A stretch of DNA of 64,000 bases from Trifolium pratense (Eukaryota; Streptophyta; Magnoliopsida; Fabales; Fabaceae): positions 24,230,409 to 24,294,408 of the forward strand of contig NC_060065.1 of assembly GCF_020283565.1 (NCBI RefSeq), read 5' to 3'. Positions 49,001-59,217 of the stretch are shown piece after piece. Below the pieces are notes generated by a model. That model made no database searches and had not been told where the DNA came from. It worked only from the letters and a program-made list of their open reading frames with translations. The stretch's first letter is position 1. Each line of letters begins with the position of its first letter. Made by a program: the position numbers and the translations under genes.

Positions 49001-51763
49001 ATTAAAGGAGGTGGTTCCAAATCTTTCACATTCTCTAGTTTAGCTAGGATCCCCTTCATTTGTTTGATTCCATTTGGTTTATTCATAATAGTTTTTCAAA
49101 CCGTGATAAAATTGTCTACTCGGGTTGCAAAATAAATATTTATTCATTGATTGATTACTCTCAACTTCAAAAGAAATATGCGATTTGCAAATGATACATT
49201 CTCATAATATTAGCATACATCATTCTTTGCATAATTATTTACGTCTCACTCTAATTTGTCTCATGTATCGCCCATTGCTAAGTTTGAGTCATATCTCTCT
49301 ATCCCCTAAGCTCCAAAATTACAACAGCACAATTCATTGCATTGAATTGGTACTACTTATGTAGAGTGCTTTGTAAACAATGCAACAAAATAGAAATCTT
49401 AAATTCAAGTGAAACTAACCGCAATGACACTGCCACTATTGCGCCCAATTCTAGTTACCAACTTTCCATCACTCCAAGTACCTGCACCACCCTGCCACAC
49501 ATAAGTCCATGATAAATGACAAAGTAAATAAACAAGTAAATCAACATGGGTGAAAAGTAGTTGAATGTAAAGCAACATAAGAAAATCACATGCAAGCTGA
49601 ATCAATAAATCAACTCATTGATGATTTTTATAATCTTTTCAGAATCTCCTAGAAAATCACATCCAAACTGACCAACTATCTGTAAATCTAATAACATTTC
49701 ATAACAAGCACCTTGCCTATTGGCTAATGTAGGGAAAGTTTAAACTATAGCAACAAAGCAGCACGAATGGCACAAGCACACTCCCGTGTGTTGTCTTTTG
49801 AACAAATTTTGTATATTCTTAATAACCTGATGCTCAAATAAATAAGTGGATGACTTTGTAATCCAAAAACAAAATCACTTTATGTCAGAAGCAGCATGAA
49901 CGCAACCAAATCTATTATACAAATGCAATAAACCATCACTCAAGAAATAAATAGACATGAATAGTACAACCTCTCCAAAGCAGAAATTACTCTCCAATTC
50001 TAAAATTTTCCGAACTACAAGAGCACCAATATCACGCCCCCTCTGTTCAACTGGTTGACCTCTTTCTATTAGGGTGACATCTGCACCAAGCTCTCCAAGA
50101 ACAAGAGCAGCAAATAGGCCAGAAGGCCCACTACCCACTACAGCAATTTTTGGCTTTCTGGTATCCAGCGTTTTATACAGCTCTTTTGAGAGGATGTTGT
50201 GTCCATTTTCCCCTTCCGCTACACCTTCCTTATTTTCTTTACAGTCTCGTATAATACTCATCAGATCGCCAAAATCTCCTCCGTCTTGCACACGTTCTAC
50301 AAGGCCAACTTTAGGTTGCAGCTCAGAAATAAAGTCCCAAGAACGAGGCTCGAGGCTGAGGAGTTTCTGGACATCCATTTCCACAGTATGCACAAATTTG
50401 GGCTCCTTTATTAATTTATAAAAACCATCAGCAAAACAATGTAAGAGGATGCAAGTGCAACAATGACAGAAACTGCACCACAATTGAAAACAACATTTCA
50501 CTCGTTATAACCCAAATTCAGATTAACTTTTAAAACATTATACACATCAGAGGAGGTTTTCACTACTTTCATTTGCAACCATGTCCTTTATGTTGGGTAA
50601 CATACATATCCTTATAGGTCAAAACGAAATAATTAAAATATAAACCAGCGTGATTGCATTCATAGCCGCTGCATTTGACCTCAATATCAAGAGTTGCGAC
50701 ACAACCAGGATTTAAAACCTTGACTATGACTATGTTAATGTTATCTCATTTTATTTCCTGTTTCCATTTCCACACATAAGATAAACATTACATAGTGCAT
50801 TATGAAATTTTGTTGAAAATGCTGGAAAATTTCAAAACTAATGTTTTTAGAAATGCATTCTCTCTAATCAGCTTACGTCTTCTCTCTATCACAAAAAGTA
50901 AAATTCATAACTGAATGGCATTCCAACCATACACATACAAAGGTTTTGTTTGGATAAACAACTTAATTAAACACTTATAGCATAAGCATAAGCTATTTCT
51001 ATAACAAAGATAGAATGAAGTCAAACAGTTTTCATAACTTATCATAGAGAGCTTATGAAAATAATTTAAAAACAACTTAAACTTATGGACATGTCATAAG
51101 TTGTTTCCAAAAGCTCTCCCAAAAGTCTCAACAAGTGCTTATGTAAATAAATAATCTCAAATATATCAATTTACATTAGAAATTAAATATTGAAAATGTT
51201 GTCAAGTAGTAAGTAACAGACCCTAATTATTTCTCAAAATCCAAAACATTCTCCAATATTCCCATTCAACATTACAAATTTACATACCTTCCTAGCATCA
51301 AACGATTTTCTAACAACCGAGAACGGTTCTCGCGGCAACATGGAAGCAACCTGAAAGAAATTAAATTCATAAAGTAAAAATGAAGATGAAACAACAAGCA
51401 ACAAAAAGTCTTAAAATGAGTTTTGAATTTTACCGGAAACTTAAGAAGTTTAGCGATTTCTTGAAGAAGTGCATCGGAAACTTGTAGAAAGTCTTTACCA
51501 GGGTCTTGATCGAGTGGAACAGCAAGGTTAGATAGTCTCCATGTACCCTCAAATTTGGTATTATCATTAGAATAAGTAGACAAAAGGTCTTTGTGCTTAG
51601 ATTTCATCTTTTTCTTCTCTGATGGGTACCGTTGTTTTCCGGTTCTCTTGTTGGCGCACTTTATGATATTAACATTGCGGTGTGCTTGGTTGTTTCGGTA
51701 ACAGGGAGCGCAAAACCAGAAAGCGCTATGCAGCTTCGAGGAGGAGAGAACAACAAGAACCAT
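21572..51763 (-). CDS. PDE327: Plastid FAD/NAD(P)-binding oxidoreductase, 13 exons
   Basis: Coding exons on the - strand: 51763-51434, 51350-51288, 50405-49971, 49491-49420, 47065-46940, 46808-46596, 42044-41997, 30641-30480, 30282-30121, 22483-22390, 22301-22183, 22061-22017, 21805-21572. All borders are GT-AG and all join in frame, giving 700 aa without a stop. The dinucleotide-binding loop is [12 protein letters not shown] (GSGPSG about residues 222-227) with a ribose-binding acid in LIERG about 245. Next come [14 protein letters not shown] (about 271-284), [10 protein letters not shown] in exon 6, and the C-terminal FAD motif [15 protein letters not shown] (about 645-659). The Ser- and basic-rich N-terminus suggests a plastid transit peptide. 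Length and order fit Arabidopsis At4g30720 (PDE327), whose loss affects pigmentation; its substrate is unknown to me. Introns 9 (7.6 kb), 7 (11.4 kb), 6 (4.6 kb) and 4 (2.4 kb) are inflated by transposons. The exon 3 acceptor (after AATAAAG) is the least certain border. Confidence 0.92.
22845..22932 (-). mobile_element. TRIM A, outer part of 3' LTR (split by SIRE)
   Basis: Read on the - strand this is the distal part of a TRIM LTR (AGAGGCAATCCTCACCTTAC ... GGCCCAATACCCAATTCTGA). The proximal part lies at 29632-29598, beyond the copia insertion. Comparison with the intact TRIM at 41126-41490 shows the two pieces are consecutive. Confidence 0.75.
22933..23947 (-). repeat. 3' LTR of the SIRE-type element
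   Basis: A 1015-bp LTR with single copies of the segment duplicated in its partner. Identity to the 5' LTR is high by eye over the whole alignable length, with scattered substitutions. Confidence 0.88.
25271..26489 (-). pseudogene. Envelope-like region of SIRE-type retroelement, broken
   Basis: Two overlapping frames on the - strand: 26489-25962, an acidic Ser/Asp-rich segment, and 25930-25271 in a different frame, carrying [19 protein letters not shown] and the conserved later stretch [18 protein letters not shown]. The second part matches the plant retroelement domain often annotated as envelope-like or putative plant transposon protein in legumes. A frameshift between 25962 and 25930 separates the halves. 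Its role in living elements is unknown; here it is a relic in an intron. Confidence 0.65.
28074..28099. repeat. (AT)n microsatellite in SIRE interior
   Basis: AT tract of 13 units close to the primer-binding end of the copia internal region. Confidence 0.95.
28414..29597 (-). repeat. 5' LTR of the SIRE-type element with internal duplication
   Basis: In + coordinates the stretch starting near GTTTCTGAGTGAG at about 28864 is repeated from about 29047, a tandem duplication of about 182 bp that is absent from the other LTR. Each copy ends near TTTATATAGCAAAAGAATA, a TATA-like promoter region when read on the - strand. Confidence 0.85.
29598..29787 (-). mobile_element. TRIM A, main part
   Basis: On the - strand: a 5' LTR fragment (29787-29749), primer site TGGTATCAGAGCC (29747-29735), a short non-coding interior, then the start of the 3' LTR TGTTAAGAGTCTCACATCGG (29632 onward), cut at 29598 by the copia insertion. 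The family matches the TRIM at 41126. The 5' LTR is itself truncated where TRIM B begins. Confidence 0.75.
29788..30076 (+). mobile_element. TRIM B, plus orientation
   Basis: A second TRIM type. The 5' LTR (truncated, to 29851) ends GGTTATTTGACA and is followed at once by primer site TGGTATCAGAGCC (29852-29864). A 135-bp interior has no coding. The 3' LTR is 30000-30076 (TGTTAGAAATAATATAAAAC ... GATTATTTGACA). The LTRs are only about 77 bp. It abuts the broken 5' LTR of TRIM A, so it probably inserted there, and it lies 44 bp from exon 9 of the oxidoreductase gene. Confidence 0.75.
31177..32076 (-). pseudogene. LINE ORF2, zinc-knuckle and RNase H end
   Basis: Continuation of the LINE ORF beyond the gypsy insertion. 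At about 32050-31990 the - strand reads [12 protein letters not shown], the Cys-rich zf-RVT signature. From 31770 an RNase H domain reads [35 protein letters not shown], with the acidic catalytic residues in place. A stop near 31297 interrupts, after which [15 protein letters not shown] continues to the natural end at 31177. Confidence 0.8.
32077..32556 (-). repeat. 3' LTR of gypsy element
   Basis: 480-bp LTR next to the polypurine tract; near-identical to 36990-37466. Confidence 0.92.
32499..36954 (-). pseudogene. Gypsy Gag-Pol polyprotein with stop codons
   Basis: Gag begins near 36954 ([15 protein letters not shown]) but has an early stop and frameshift. From 36500 one frame runs to 32499, interrupted only by stops at about 34983, 34008, 33624 and 33255. 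In order: gag ([12 protein letters not shown]), a CCHC knuckle ([14 protein letters not shown]), aspartic protease ([12 protein letters not shown]), RT ([10 protein letters not shown], then FFDDILIYS), RNase H ([13 protein letters not shown]), a zinc-binding integrase N-terminus with HxxxH-type residues, the integrase core ([19 protein letters not shown]) and a C-terminal region ending [11 protein letters not shown]. The stops at 33624 and 33255, and possibly 34008, sit where Trp is usual in the family. The element is therefore dead but little diverged. Confidence 0.88.
36990..37466 (-). repeat. 5' LTR of gypsy element
   Basis: 477-bp LTR followed on the - strand by three bases and the primer-binding site. 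Confidence 0.92.
37467..40649 (-). pseudogene. LINE ORF2, endonuclease and reverse transcriptase part
   Basis: Starts [12 protein letters not shown], the N-terminus of the apurinic-type endonuclease, with IIGDFND near its end followed by a nonsense codon (about 40218). RT motifs follow: [67 protein letters not shown]. The catalytic Asp pair (FADD) is present. A 379-bp direct repeat (about 38843-39221 and 39222-39600) duplicates the region from the first RT motifs to AYDRVDWG and shifts the frame. The 3' part reads to 37595, then meets a stop ahead of the gypsy insertion. Confidence 0.85.
38843..39600. repeat. Exact 379-bp tandem duplication in LINE RT
   Basis: Two head-to-tail copies (about 38843-39221 and 39222-39600) with no difference seen by eye. 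Each runs from GCCCCAATCAACTCGATC or its near equivalent to CATCACCACACATAG. The length is not a multiple of three. Confidence 0.85.
41126..41490 (+). mobile_element. TRIM C, complete with two LTRs
   Basis: The 5' LTR 41126-41245 and 3' LTR 41372-41490 both open TGTTAAGAAGTCCCACATCG and end TACTCAATTCTAA. The primer site TGGTATCAGAGCC starts at 41247. The interior is about 125 bp and non-coding, ending in GCGCAAGCAGGG. It is the best preserved copy of the family also seen as TRIM A. It is inserted in or at the 5' edge of the LINE. The flanks GAATG and GAGTA do not give a clean duplication. Confidence 0.8.
42045..42888. other. Intron 6 sequence, no element recognised
   Basis: No gene seen. 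A GC-rich patch (about 42660-42760) stands out but I could not assign it. The open frames at 42277-42535 overlap on both strands and lack domains. Confidence 0.5.
43388..43570. repeat. LTR-internal tandem array (5' LTR)
   Basis: Four units of 40-60 bp sharing TTGGTTCTACCGGCAGGTCG and usually GGTTAGGGTCAAGTTCCT. The 3' LTR has three (about 45693-45835). The copy number difference accounts for part of the LTR length difference. Confidence 0.88.
43838..44354 (+). pseudogene. Gag-like fragment of gypsy derivative
   Basis: Starts [15 protein letters not shown]; contains [19 protein letters not shown] and, after a frameshift near 44175, [13 protein letters not shown] and [10 protein letters not shown]. 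That is the typical retrotransposon gag domain of legume gypsy elements. A stop lies near 43960. The domain normally packages element RNA; here it is broken. Confidence 0.7.
44355..45202 (+). other. Glu/Lys-rich interior of gypsy derivative
   Basis: Purine-rich sequence whose + frames are strongly acidic and basic (runs of [13 protein letters not shown]), for example 44769-45227, ending [20 protein letters not shown] just before the polypurine tract. A segment of about 85 bp around ATTCCTAAGAGTGAGAAAG is duplicated (about 44625 and 44710). No known domain. The tail resembles the sequence just ahead of the 3' LTR in related elements. Confidence 0.5.
47578..48551. mobile_element. MITE-like TIR element with GGGGAGG subterminal repeats, intron 4
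   Basis: The left end GGGTATGTCTGGTTGGA and the right end in complement GGGTCTGTTTGGTTCAA are inverted copies. Both ends are followed by clusters of GGGGAGGGGAGG on the strand pointing inward (CCTCCCC on the other side). The centre is AT-rich and non-coding. No clean target duplication was found, so the superfamily is open (hAT-like MITEs often start this way). Confidence 0.65.
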
Positions 51764-51915
51764 GGTCGTTGTGCTTTGTGATTTGTTGGCCGTATGGATA
51801 GATATAGTGTGCCGTTTAAAAATTAAAAAAAAAAATACTACTATTGAAATTATATATATGAGTTTCCAGAGTAAAATTATTTTCTATATGCATTTTTTTT
51901 TCTCATTATATTATA

Positions 51916-51950
51916 CTAGGAATAAACTCGTGCGTTGCACGGGTTCGATT
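51916..51950 (-). mobile_element. Helitron 3' terminus upstream of the oxidoreductase gene
   Basis: On the - strand: a hairpin AACCCGTGCAACGCACGAGTT, then CTAG followed by T. It begins about 150 bp upstream of the oxidoreductase start codon, and the Helitron body extends rightward, away from the gene. The 5' end was not found. Confidence 0.6.
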
Positions 51951-54900
51951 AAAATATATAATTAAAATATTTTTATAAATAAAAAAATAATGATTGTGAT
52001 AACTATAATCACATATAGTTAAATAATATATATTATTTTAAAATATGATTATGTTTAATATTAGTATATGAGTAAAAAAAAGGTTGTTTAGAAATATTAG
52101 ATTTTTTATTATATCGTAGTTTTTTCATATTTTAATGTAATAGATCTCTTATAATATTTCATAAGTTTGAAAGGATGTATTATTTTTTATTTTATTAGTG
52201 TAATCATATAAGATTTTAGTTTTCTTTATATGAGTTGCAATTTTATAGTCAAATGTCACTTTGTTTTTTATTTTTGATGTATCCCTTATTTTATTATTTT
52301 CAATAAGAGTTTGAGGCATACCTAATTATACTTGTAGACAATATTGCTCATGAGAAATGTTAAAATAAGTTTTGATTATAGAATATGATTCATATATGGT
52401 GGCTTTGACTATTTGTTCCACGTGATCTCATTTTTTGAAAATTATGTCTCAAACAGCGTATTTGCTTACTACGTTCTATTCAATTTAAGGTTCCAAATAG
52501 CTTATCTACTTACTCATCTCTCGTTCTCTTGGAGTTTATTCTCACTTATTCACTTGTTGAAATTTTATTCCAACTTTATTAGTCCCAATTTTTTAGTCTA
52601 TTGTTTGGTTCACATTTTTTTTTGCTTGGTCCTTTTGTTTTTGGTTTGTTTTTCTTTTTCTTGGTGAGGTTTGTGTCTCTTCAAAATTATTGTTAGTTTT
52701 TGTCCCTCTTATTTAATATTTTCTTGAACGTTTATTTTATTTTTCTTATTATATTATATAAACTTGAATATTTGTTGTTGTCAATATATAACTTTGGACG
52801 AAGATTTTATATATTTGAATTTATGTTTAGTTATTTGGTTAAGGTAAAGAAAGTCTTATAGATGAATTTAAGATTTAAAATGTGTCATTTTCTTATTTGC
52901 TTAAAAAAAATATCATCTTATTCTTATAAATATTCCACTATTTTATTTTCAGCCGTAACGTAAACATTTTTTTAGAATATGTAATTAATTTATCCAAAAA
53001 GTTATATTATTACGTAAATTAAATTAATAATTTTTGAATTATTGGTGAATTTTAGTTGTGTGTAAATATGTTTAAATATATGTGTGATTATATTTTCTAA
53101 ATATATGTAAATATATTTTAACATCTACGGTTTTAATAATTTCTAAAATTTATTTTGACAAATGAGCATCAACAATTTTTATTTAATAATTTTTGTCTTT
53201 TTTTAATTTAATTTAGAAAGTTTTTAGTACAATTCTAAGTGGGAGGAAAAAGTATTTAGCACAATTTCTAAACTAACATGTTTTTGGCACAATTCTTTTC
53301 ATCGATTCATTTTATGGTTGTAAGAATAAGATGTCATGCGTAGATTAAAATAGGACCATCTATTAAAATTCATATATATTCATATTGAACCATCCAGATT
53401 TAGGCAAGTGTTATACGATAAATGCATGAAGATTATATATTTGGACAACCTCTAAGTCAAGTTGAATCAATATACTTCTTGCATGTATTACAATTATAAG
53501 AACCACATGACTTGAGTATCAACTACAAAAAAAAAAAAAACTTATTTTAATTTCTACTTTGTTATTGTTTCTATATTTCTCTTGATTGAGATCAAGTAGA
53601 TTACCTACACATTGTAGACAATATAGTATTTAAAAATGAGACACATATTTATATTTCTAAATTATTTGGATTGTCTTCTTTTAATTGAATGCCTCCAACA
53701 TCAATATACCCTCGATCTATATAAATTTTAAGGGAGTTCAAAATCAATAAATAGAAGTCTCTTTTATCCTCTTCAACTTATTCACATGAAAAAAATTAAT
53801 TATATTCCCATTAATCAACAATTTTTTATACAAATCTTTTACCTTATATAAAATAATAAATGAAAAAGAAAATAAGAAACAAATAAGCTAAAACATTATA
53901 CTAATAAAATAATAAATGAAAAAAGAAAGTTGTTTAATTACAAACATTATATCAATTAAAAAAAATGATGGTTTACAAACTACCATCAGAGTTAAATACA
54001 CATCCTCACATGAGGTGCCATTTCATAGGTTTACAAACATTCATAGGATGCAACGTAAGCAAAAATAGAAGTATGTTTTATCCTGTTCTCCTCCTTCACA
54101 TGAAAAAATAGTCATATTCATATTAATCGATTCAACTCAAAGTTTAATTAATCATCGAACAAAACACCGGTTGATATTTAAAAAAATATCCAACCTAAAA
54201 AAGAAATATAAAAAATGATTAGAGATATTCTAAACTCAGAGTAATAGAAAAATTTCAATTTACAAACATATTAATAGGCAACTATCACATATATGTATAT
54301 CAATTTCTTAATCAATCAAATGTAGACATACCTGATACTCTAAGAGGTTAGACACCATCACATACCAAGGACAAAACCAATATACTTATGATGTAACTAT
54401 ATATATGCACACAATAGCTTTTAAATCAATTCAAGACACTATAATGTGTAACTTTAACATATGGAAGGTGAAGAAGCATAACTTTTTCTCATGGAGATGT
54501 TAGACAAAGAAACCATAGAGTTTTTGCTATGAGATAGATAAGTTTAATTTTTGTTAAAACATAGAAGGTAGACTTCCTGATATGGTGGTGGTGATAATTA
54601 GCTTTTGGGTTAACTTTATATAGAGCTTGTGTTTGATAATTAGCTAATTAGCTAAATTAACGTATTCAATATTAGTGTCTCCAAGAATTCTTTGTTTTCA
54701 ATTGCATTAATAGGGAATTGTAACATACAATATATATTTTAATAATATATTGCAATGCAATTAAAACAATAACATGATGCACCATTCCACCTTTCATTGC
54801 TTGCAATTCATTTTTGTCTCAATTTAACAACAATAAATTGTGTTAGTTTTTTTTAATATATTATTATTATTTATTATTTATTATTAGAGTAACTCTATTA

Positions 54901-56393
54901 TATGAAAAAATATGAAAAGGTTTTAATAGAGATTGTAAACTTTTCTTATAGAGTGTCACATCATCACAATGCTTGCTTGTGAACAACTCAATCTTCCTTT
55001 TAAAGGATTGTTTGATAAATTTATTTGTCATAGTTAAAGAATAAGAGTTAAGGAATACGAAAGAATGGTAGTTTAAAAGTTGGTGTGACAAAATTTTTTT
55101 TTTTTAAATAATAGCACAATAGTAATTAATTAATAAACAATATAACTAAAGTATTTTTTTTCATAAAATTTATTTATTTATTTTGTCAAGCATGGAATTT
55201 TTTTGAGGAGTAATTTTTTTATTTGGTTTATTTATTTAAAGTAAAATTTTACAAATTGCAAATCATATTTACGCATGCATGATTTATATTTTATGTTTGT
55301 TAGTGTAAAATATGAAAGAGCATATATCTATTCATTGTTCTTTTGTAATTTGATCTTTTTTTTCTTTTCTTTCTTTCATTATTATTGGGAGTCATTATTA
55401 TTATAACATATAGATAATTATTTTGGAGGATGAATGAACATACAAAATAAATTGTGGGACAAATTTTAAATAGATATGAGAAGCTCTCTAAAGCATGCCA
55501 CATCATCACAATGCTTGCTTTTGAGCAACTCAACCTTCCTTTTACTAGTAAAAGATGCTACTATAACTTTTGGATTTAATTTGTAACACAGTGTAAATTT
55601 TCTTTACACATTTATCCGATTAAACGATATTATTTATGATGTATTTCTTTTTAGTAGAATGGAGATGCATCCACAATATAAGATAAGATTTTTTTAGGAA
55701 ATGGGAGCAATGCGGAGAGTTCATAAGAGCAATTTTCTTAGGGAATTTTAGTGACTTGAGTCCTGAACTTCTATATACTATAAGTTAAGATTTGTCTTTA
55801 ATCAAGATTTTTTGTATTTTTAAACTTTATTATGAATTTCTAAGAAATCCATGAGAAGCCTAACAAATATTTGTACCAATAGTATGTAGAAAAATTATCA
55901 TCATAGCATAGAAAAATATCATAAACTAGAAGATCTATGAATTCTTACTTCGAATTGTTTAGGTAGAGACTTCAAATTGCTTTCTAACTTCTCCCTCTTC
56001 TTTATAAGCTCTCTCTAATCTCATAAGATTTTCTCTCTATTTTGTTTCTAAATGTGAAGTGTATGTTTGGTTCGGCGTTGATAAAAATTGAGTTTGGTAG
56101 AATTGAGTTTGACATAATTGATTTTGGTTAAAAGTGAGTTTAGTTAAATTGGTTTATGTTTGGATACATTAATGTAAAAGTGATTATCATCAATTCATGT
56201 TGTTTGGATAATTTGAATCAAAATTACTTTTGAATTTTGATATATGTATCTTTTATTTCTTGCTTTATGAGAGAGAGAGAGAGTGAGAGAGATTACTAAC
56301 TTCGTTCCAAAATAAATGGATTATATAGAGTGGAATATGGGAGTATAATAGGAAAAGAGGAGTGTGAATACTATGCATAACCAAATACGTGTG
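51951..56393. other. AT-rich upstream region, no gene seen
   Basis: No coding frame with recognisable similarity. Two local duplications: around ATCCTCTTCAACTTATTCACATG (about 53760) with a related stretch at about 54085, and a roughly 50-bp direct repeat containing CATCATCACAATGCTTGCTT at 54957 and 55500. The part next to 51950 is presumably the body of the Helitron. Confidence 0.5.
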
Positions 56394-58169
56394 CTTCTAA
56401 TGGGGTCCGATTAAGGTGCATAAGCCCAAGCTTATGCACCGTGCATAATTGCTGTGCGCGCCCCCCATATTGCTGCGCGCGCCCCCCAACTGCTACGCGC
56501 CCCCCCCGATTTTATAGCCCCCAATTTCTAGCGCGCCCCCCATATTGCTACGCGCGCCCCCAACTGCTACGCCCTCCCCCCAATTGCTACGCGTCCCCCC
56601 CATTTTCTAGCCCCCCAATTTCTAGCGCACCTCCCCAGGTTTTTTTTTTTAGATTTCTAGCGCACCCCTCAGATTTTTTTTATCACGCTTTTAATTTTGA
56701 TTGGTTGAATTTGATTTTATTTTATTGATTAGGGATAAATTTCAGAGTATTATGTATGGTTAATTATTTTAGTAGTTAGTTTTAAACTAAAATCATGTCA
56801 AACCATCATCGCTGTAACCGCTGCAAGCTCTTCAATCTTCTTCGCTCTCGCTATCTTCGTTTTCCAATCGGAATCTTACAAATTGATTCTCTTGAATCGA
56901 ACGAAAACGAGAACGAATTGCAATTTCTTAGATGAATCGGAATCGGAATCGGAGTTTTGCAATTTCTGAGATGAATTGAAATCGGAGTTCGTGAGAGAAG
57001 GTGTGAGTTCGTGAGAGAAGGTGAAGAAGATGAACAGTGATCGCGGATGAACAGTGATCACGTTTTCACTGTTTCGCGTAGGAGAAGATGAACAGTGAAT
57101 TTTCGTTACAATTATTCTGGAAACCATTGTGCTGGTTAAATGGTTTCAGAGAGTTAAAAAGTGAAACCATTTGTATTATAAATTGGTTTTATGTGTTTAT
57201 TGAAATCAATATTGTGTTTTTATGGTTTTAAAAATCCTGGAAACCATTATGCTGATTAAATGGTTTCAGAGAGTTAAAAAGTGAAACCATTTGTATTATA
57301 AAATAGTTTTATGTGTTTATTGAAATCAATATTGTGTTTTTATGGTTTTAAAAATCCTGGAAACCATTATACTGATTAAATGGTTTCAGAGAGTTAAAAA
57401 GTGAAACCATTTGTATTATAAAATGGTTTTATGTGTTTATTGAAATCAATATTGTGTTTTTATGGTTTTAAAAATCCTGGAAACCATTATGCTGGTTAAA
57501 TGGTTTCAGAGAGTTAAAAAGTGAAACCATTTGTATTATAAAATGGTTTTATGTGTTTATTGAAATCAATATTGTGTTTTTAATATTGAATTTATTGTAT
57601 TATTGAAATAATATTCCTTCATTATTATTACTATTACTGAACCAAATTAACATCTCAAGATTCTCTAACCAATAATCACTCAACAATTATAAAAAAAAAA
57701 AATTAATCACTCTACTTTGTCTCCATTCAGCAAAAACACAAATATTTTATCACTAAAAAAAACCTCATCACAAAAAGAAAAACCAAGCTACCCAATTCGA
57801 TTCTAATTCATACGTTCTTCATTGCCGTTCAAATTCGATTCTGAGGGGTGCGCTAGAAATCTAAAAAAAAAAAAAACCTGGGGGGGTGCGCTAGAAATTG
57901 GGGGGCTAGAAAATGGGGGGGGGGGCGCGTAGCAATTGGGGGGAGGGCGTAGCAGTTGGGGGGCGCGCGTAGCAATATGGGCTTTCAGGCCTAGTAGGCT
58001 AAAAATAAAAACAAAACGTGTGCATCAGCAGAAAGGGGGTGGGGATAGCGAGCCTTTGGGGGGGCTGGGGGCGCGCGCGAGAAACTTCTGGGGGGCGCGC
58101 GAGTAATTCTGGGCTTATGCACCATGCATAAACATCCCCTTATGCATATTAACTTTTGCCCTTCTAATG
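56394..58169. mobile_element. Foldback Mutator-like family A, copy 3, with 9-bp target duplication
   Basis: The element is 56403-58160 (1758 bp), flanked by perfect CTTCTAATG at 56394-56402 and 58161-58169. A 9-bp duplication is the Mutator-like hallmark. The ends contain GGTGCATAAGCCCAAGC and, in complement, ATGGTGCATAAGCCC. Going inward: C-run blocks with CTAGCGCGCCCCCC words (56450-56690) mirrored by G-run blocks (57840-58110), GATGAACAGTGA three times (57029, 57046, 57087), and a palindromic minisatellite (57118-57580). No transposase is present, so it must depend on another element. Confidence 0.85.
57118..57580. repeat. Palindromic minisatellite, array 3 (120-bp period)
   Basis: Four nearly identical units of 120 bp starting at 57118, 57238, 57358 and 57478. 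Each has GGAAACCATTATGCTGGTT with AAATGGTTTCAGAGAG, then GTGAAACCATTTGTATTATA with AAATGGTTTTATG, so two imperfect hairpins per unit, plus an AT-rich spacer. Confidence 0.95.
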
Positions 58170-58440
58170 TAGTTCGTTTTTTTTCCCCTACATGAAAATC
58201 TCTCTGTCTCTCTTAGAAAATAGAGTTGTGAATATTTAAATTGATTTAATAAAATTATTTCTAAATAATAAAATGAAAACAAAAAAAAACTGAAAAAAAA
58301 AACTAAAAAGTGTTTTTTGGGCCAGTAAAAACATCTGTGGGCCAAGTACCAAAAAATGTTTATGAGCCCATTAACATAAAAAAATTATTATTTAATAAAT
58401 AAGTATTTTATAATTTATTTATTATTAATTTAATTAATAA

Positions 58441-59217
58441 CTAGAACATCGACCCGTGCGGTGCATGGGTCTGATTAGCTGTAAGATATAGAATGATTAA
58501 ATAAGATATGATAATTCCAATAATGTAAGGTATATGAAAAAAGTTGAGTAACATTAAACGATAGTTCAACAATAATTTTGGAAAAATATTCATACAAAGA
58601 AAATTATGTTATATTACGGAAGACTTCCTTATAAATCGCATTCGAAGTCTTAGTCGTATCTTCACCGTTGTCATCGATGATTAATATTTTTAATCATTTT
58701 CTAGAAGTAACTCTTGAAATTGCAACATACAACTGACCATGTGAAAACACTGGCGACGGAAGATATATTCCAACATGCTTTAAAGATTGTCTCTGACTCT
58801 TATTAATAGTCATCGCAAAAGAAATCATTATAGGAAATTGTCTCCGTTGAAATTTAAAATGAATTCTCACGTCAGATGGCGTCAGAGAAAATCTAGGTAT
58901 GAAAACCTGATCACCAATATTACTTCCTGAAATAATTTTTTCTTCAAGAGCACGTTTTCCCAATCTCGTAATAATAAGTCTTGTTCCATTGCATAATCCT
59001 AATTTTTTATTCAAATTCCTTAATATCATAACTGGAACTCCAACTTTAAGTTTCAACTTGTGATTTGGAAGTCCCGACGTAGAAATCGTGTTCAAAAATT
59101 CGGGAGTGTGAACATCATCCACTATTTGACCATTTACATTTTGTGTGAGTGGAGTATCATAACTCAAATATGTTTTTTCTTCACCAGGAATTAAATCCAA
59201 CATATAATCATTTATTG
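58441..59217 (-). mobile_element. Helitron 3' end with helicase, cut by CACTA
   Basis: The 3' terminus on the - strand is a hairpin AGACCCATGCACCGCACGGGT followed by CTAG and T at 58444-58440. The helicase C-terminus lies just upstream. At 59217 the element is interrupted by a CACTA terminus; its remainder would lie beyond the window. Confidence 0.8.
58604..59217 (-). pseudogene. Helitron PIF1-type helicase, C-terminal part
   Basis: Rolling-circle transposons encode a Rep-helicase; this is the last 200 residues of the 5'-3' DNA helicase part. Seen in order: [64 protein letters not shown]. The last two are helicase motifs V/VI, with Arg where the family usually has Gly in NKSQGQS. A stop at 58694 is followed in frame by LKILIIDDNGED to the natural end near 58604. 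The N-terminal side is severed by the CACTA insertion. The copy is inactive. Confidence 0.85.

Noticed and set aside
50074..50421. Plus-strand frame of 115 residues
   Set aside because: Antisense shadow of exon 3 of the oxidoreductase gene.
56441..56728. Pro/Ala-rich 95-residue frame
   Set aside because: It is a reading of the C-run subterminal block of the family A foldback element.
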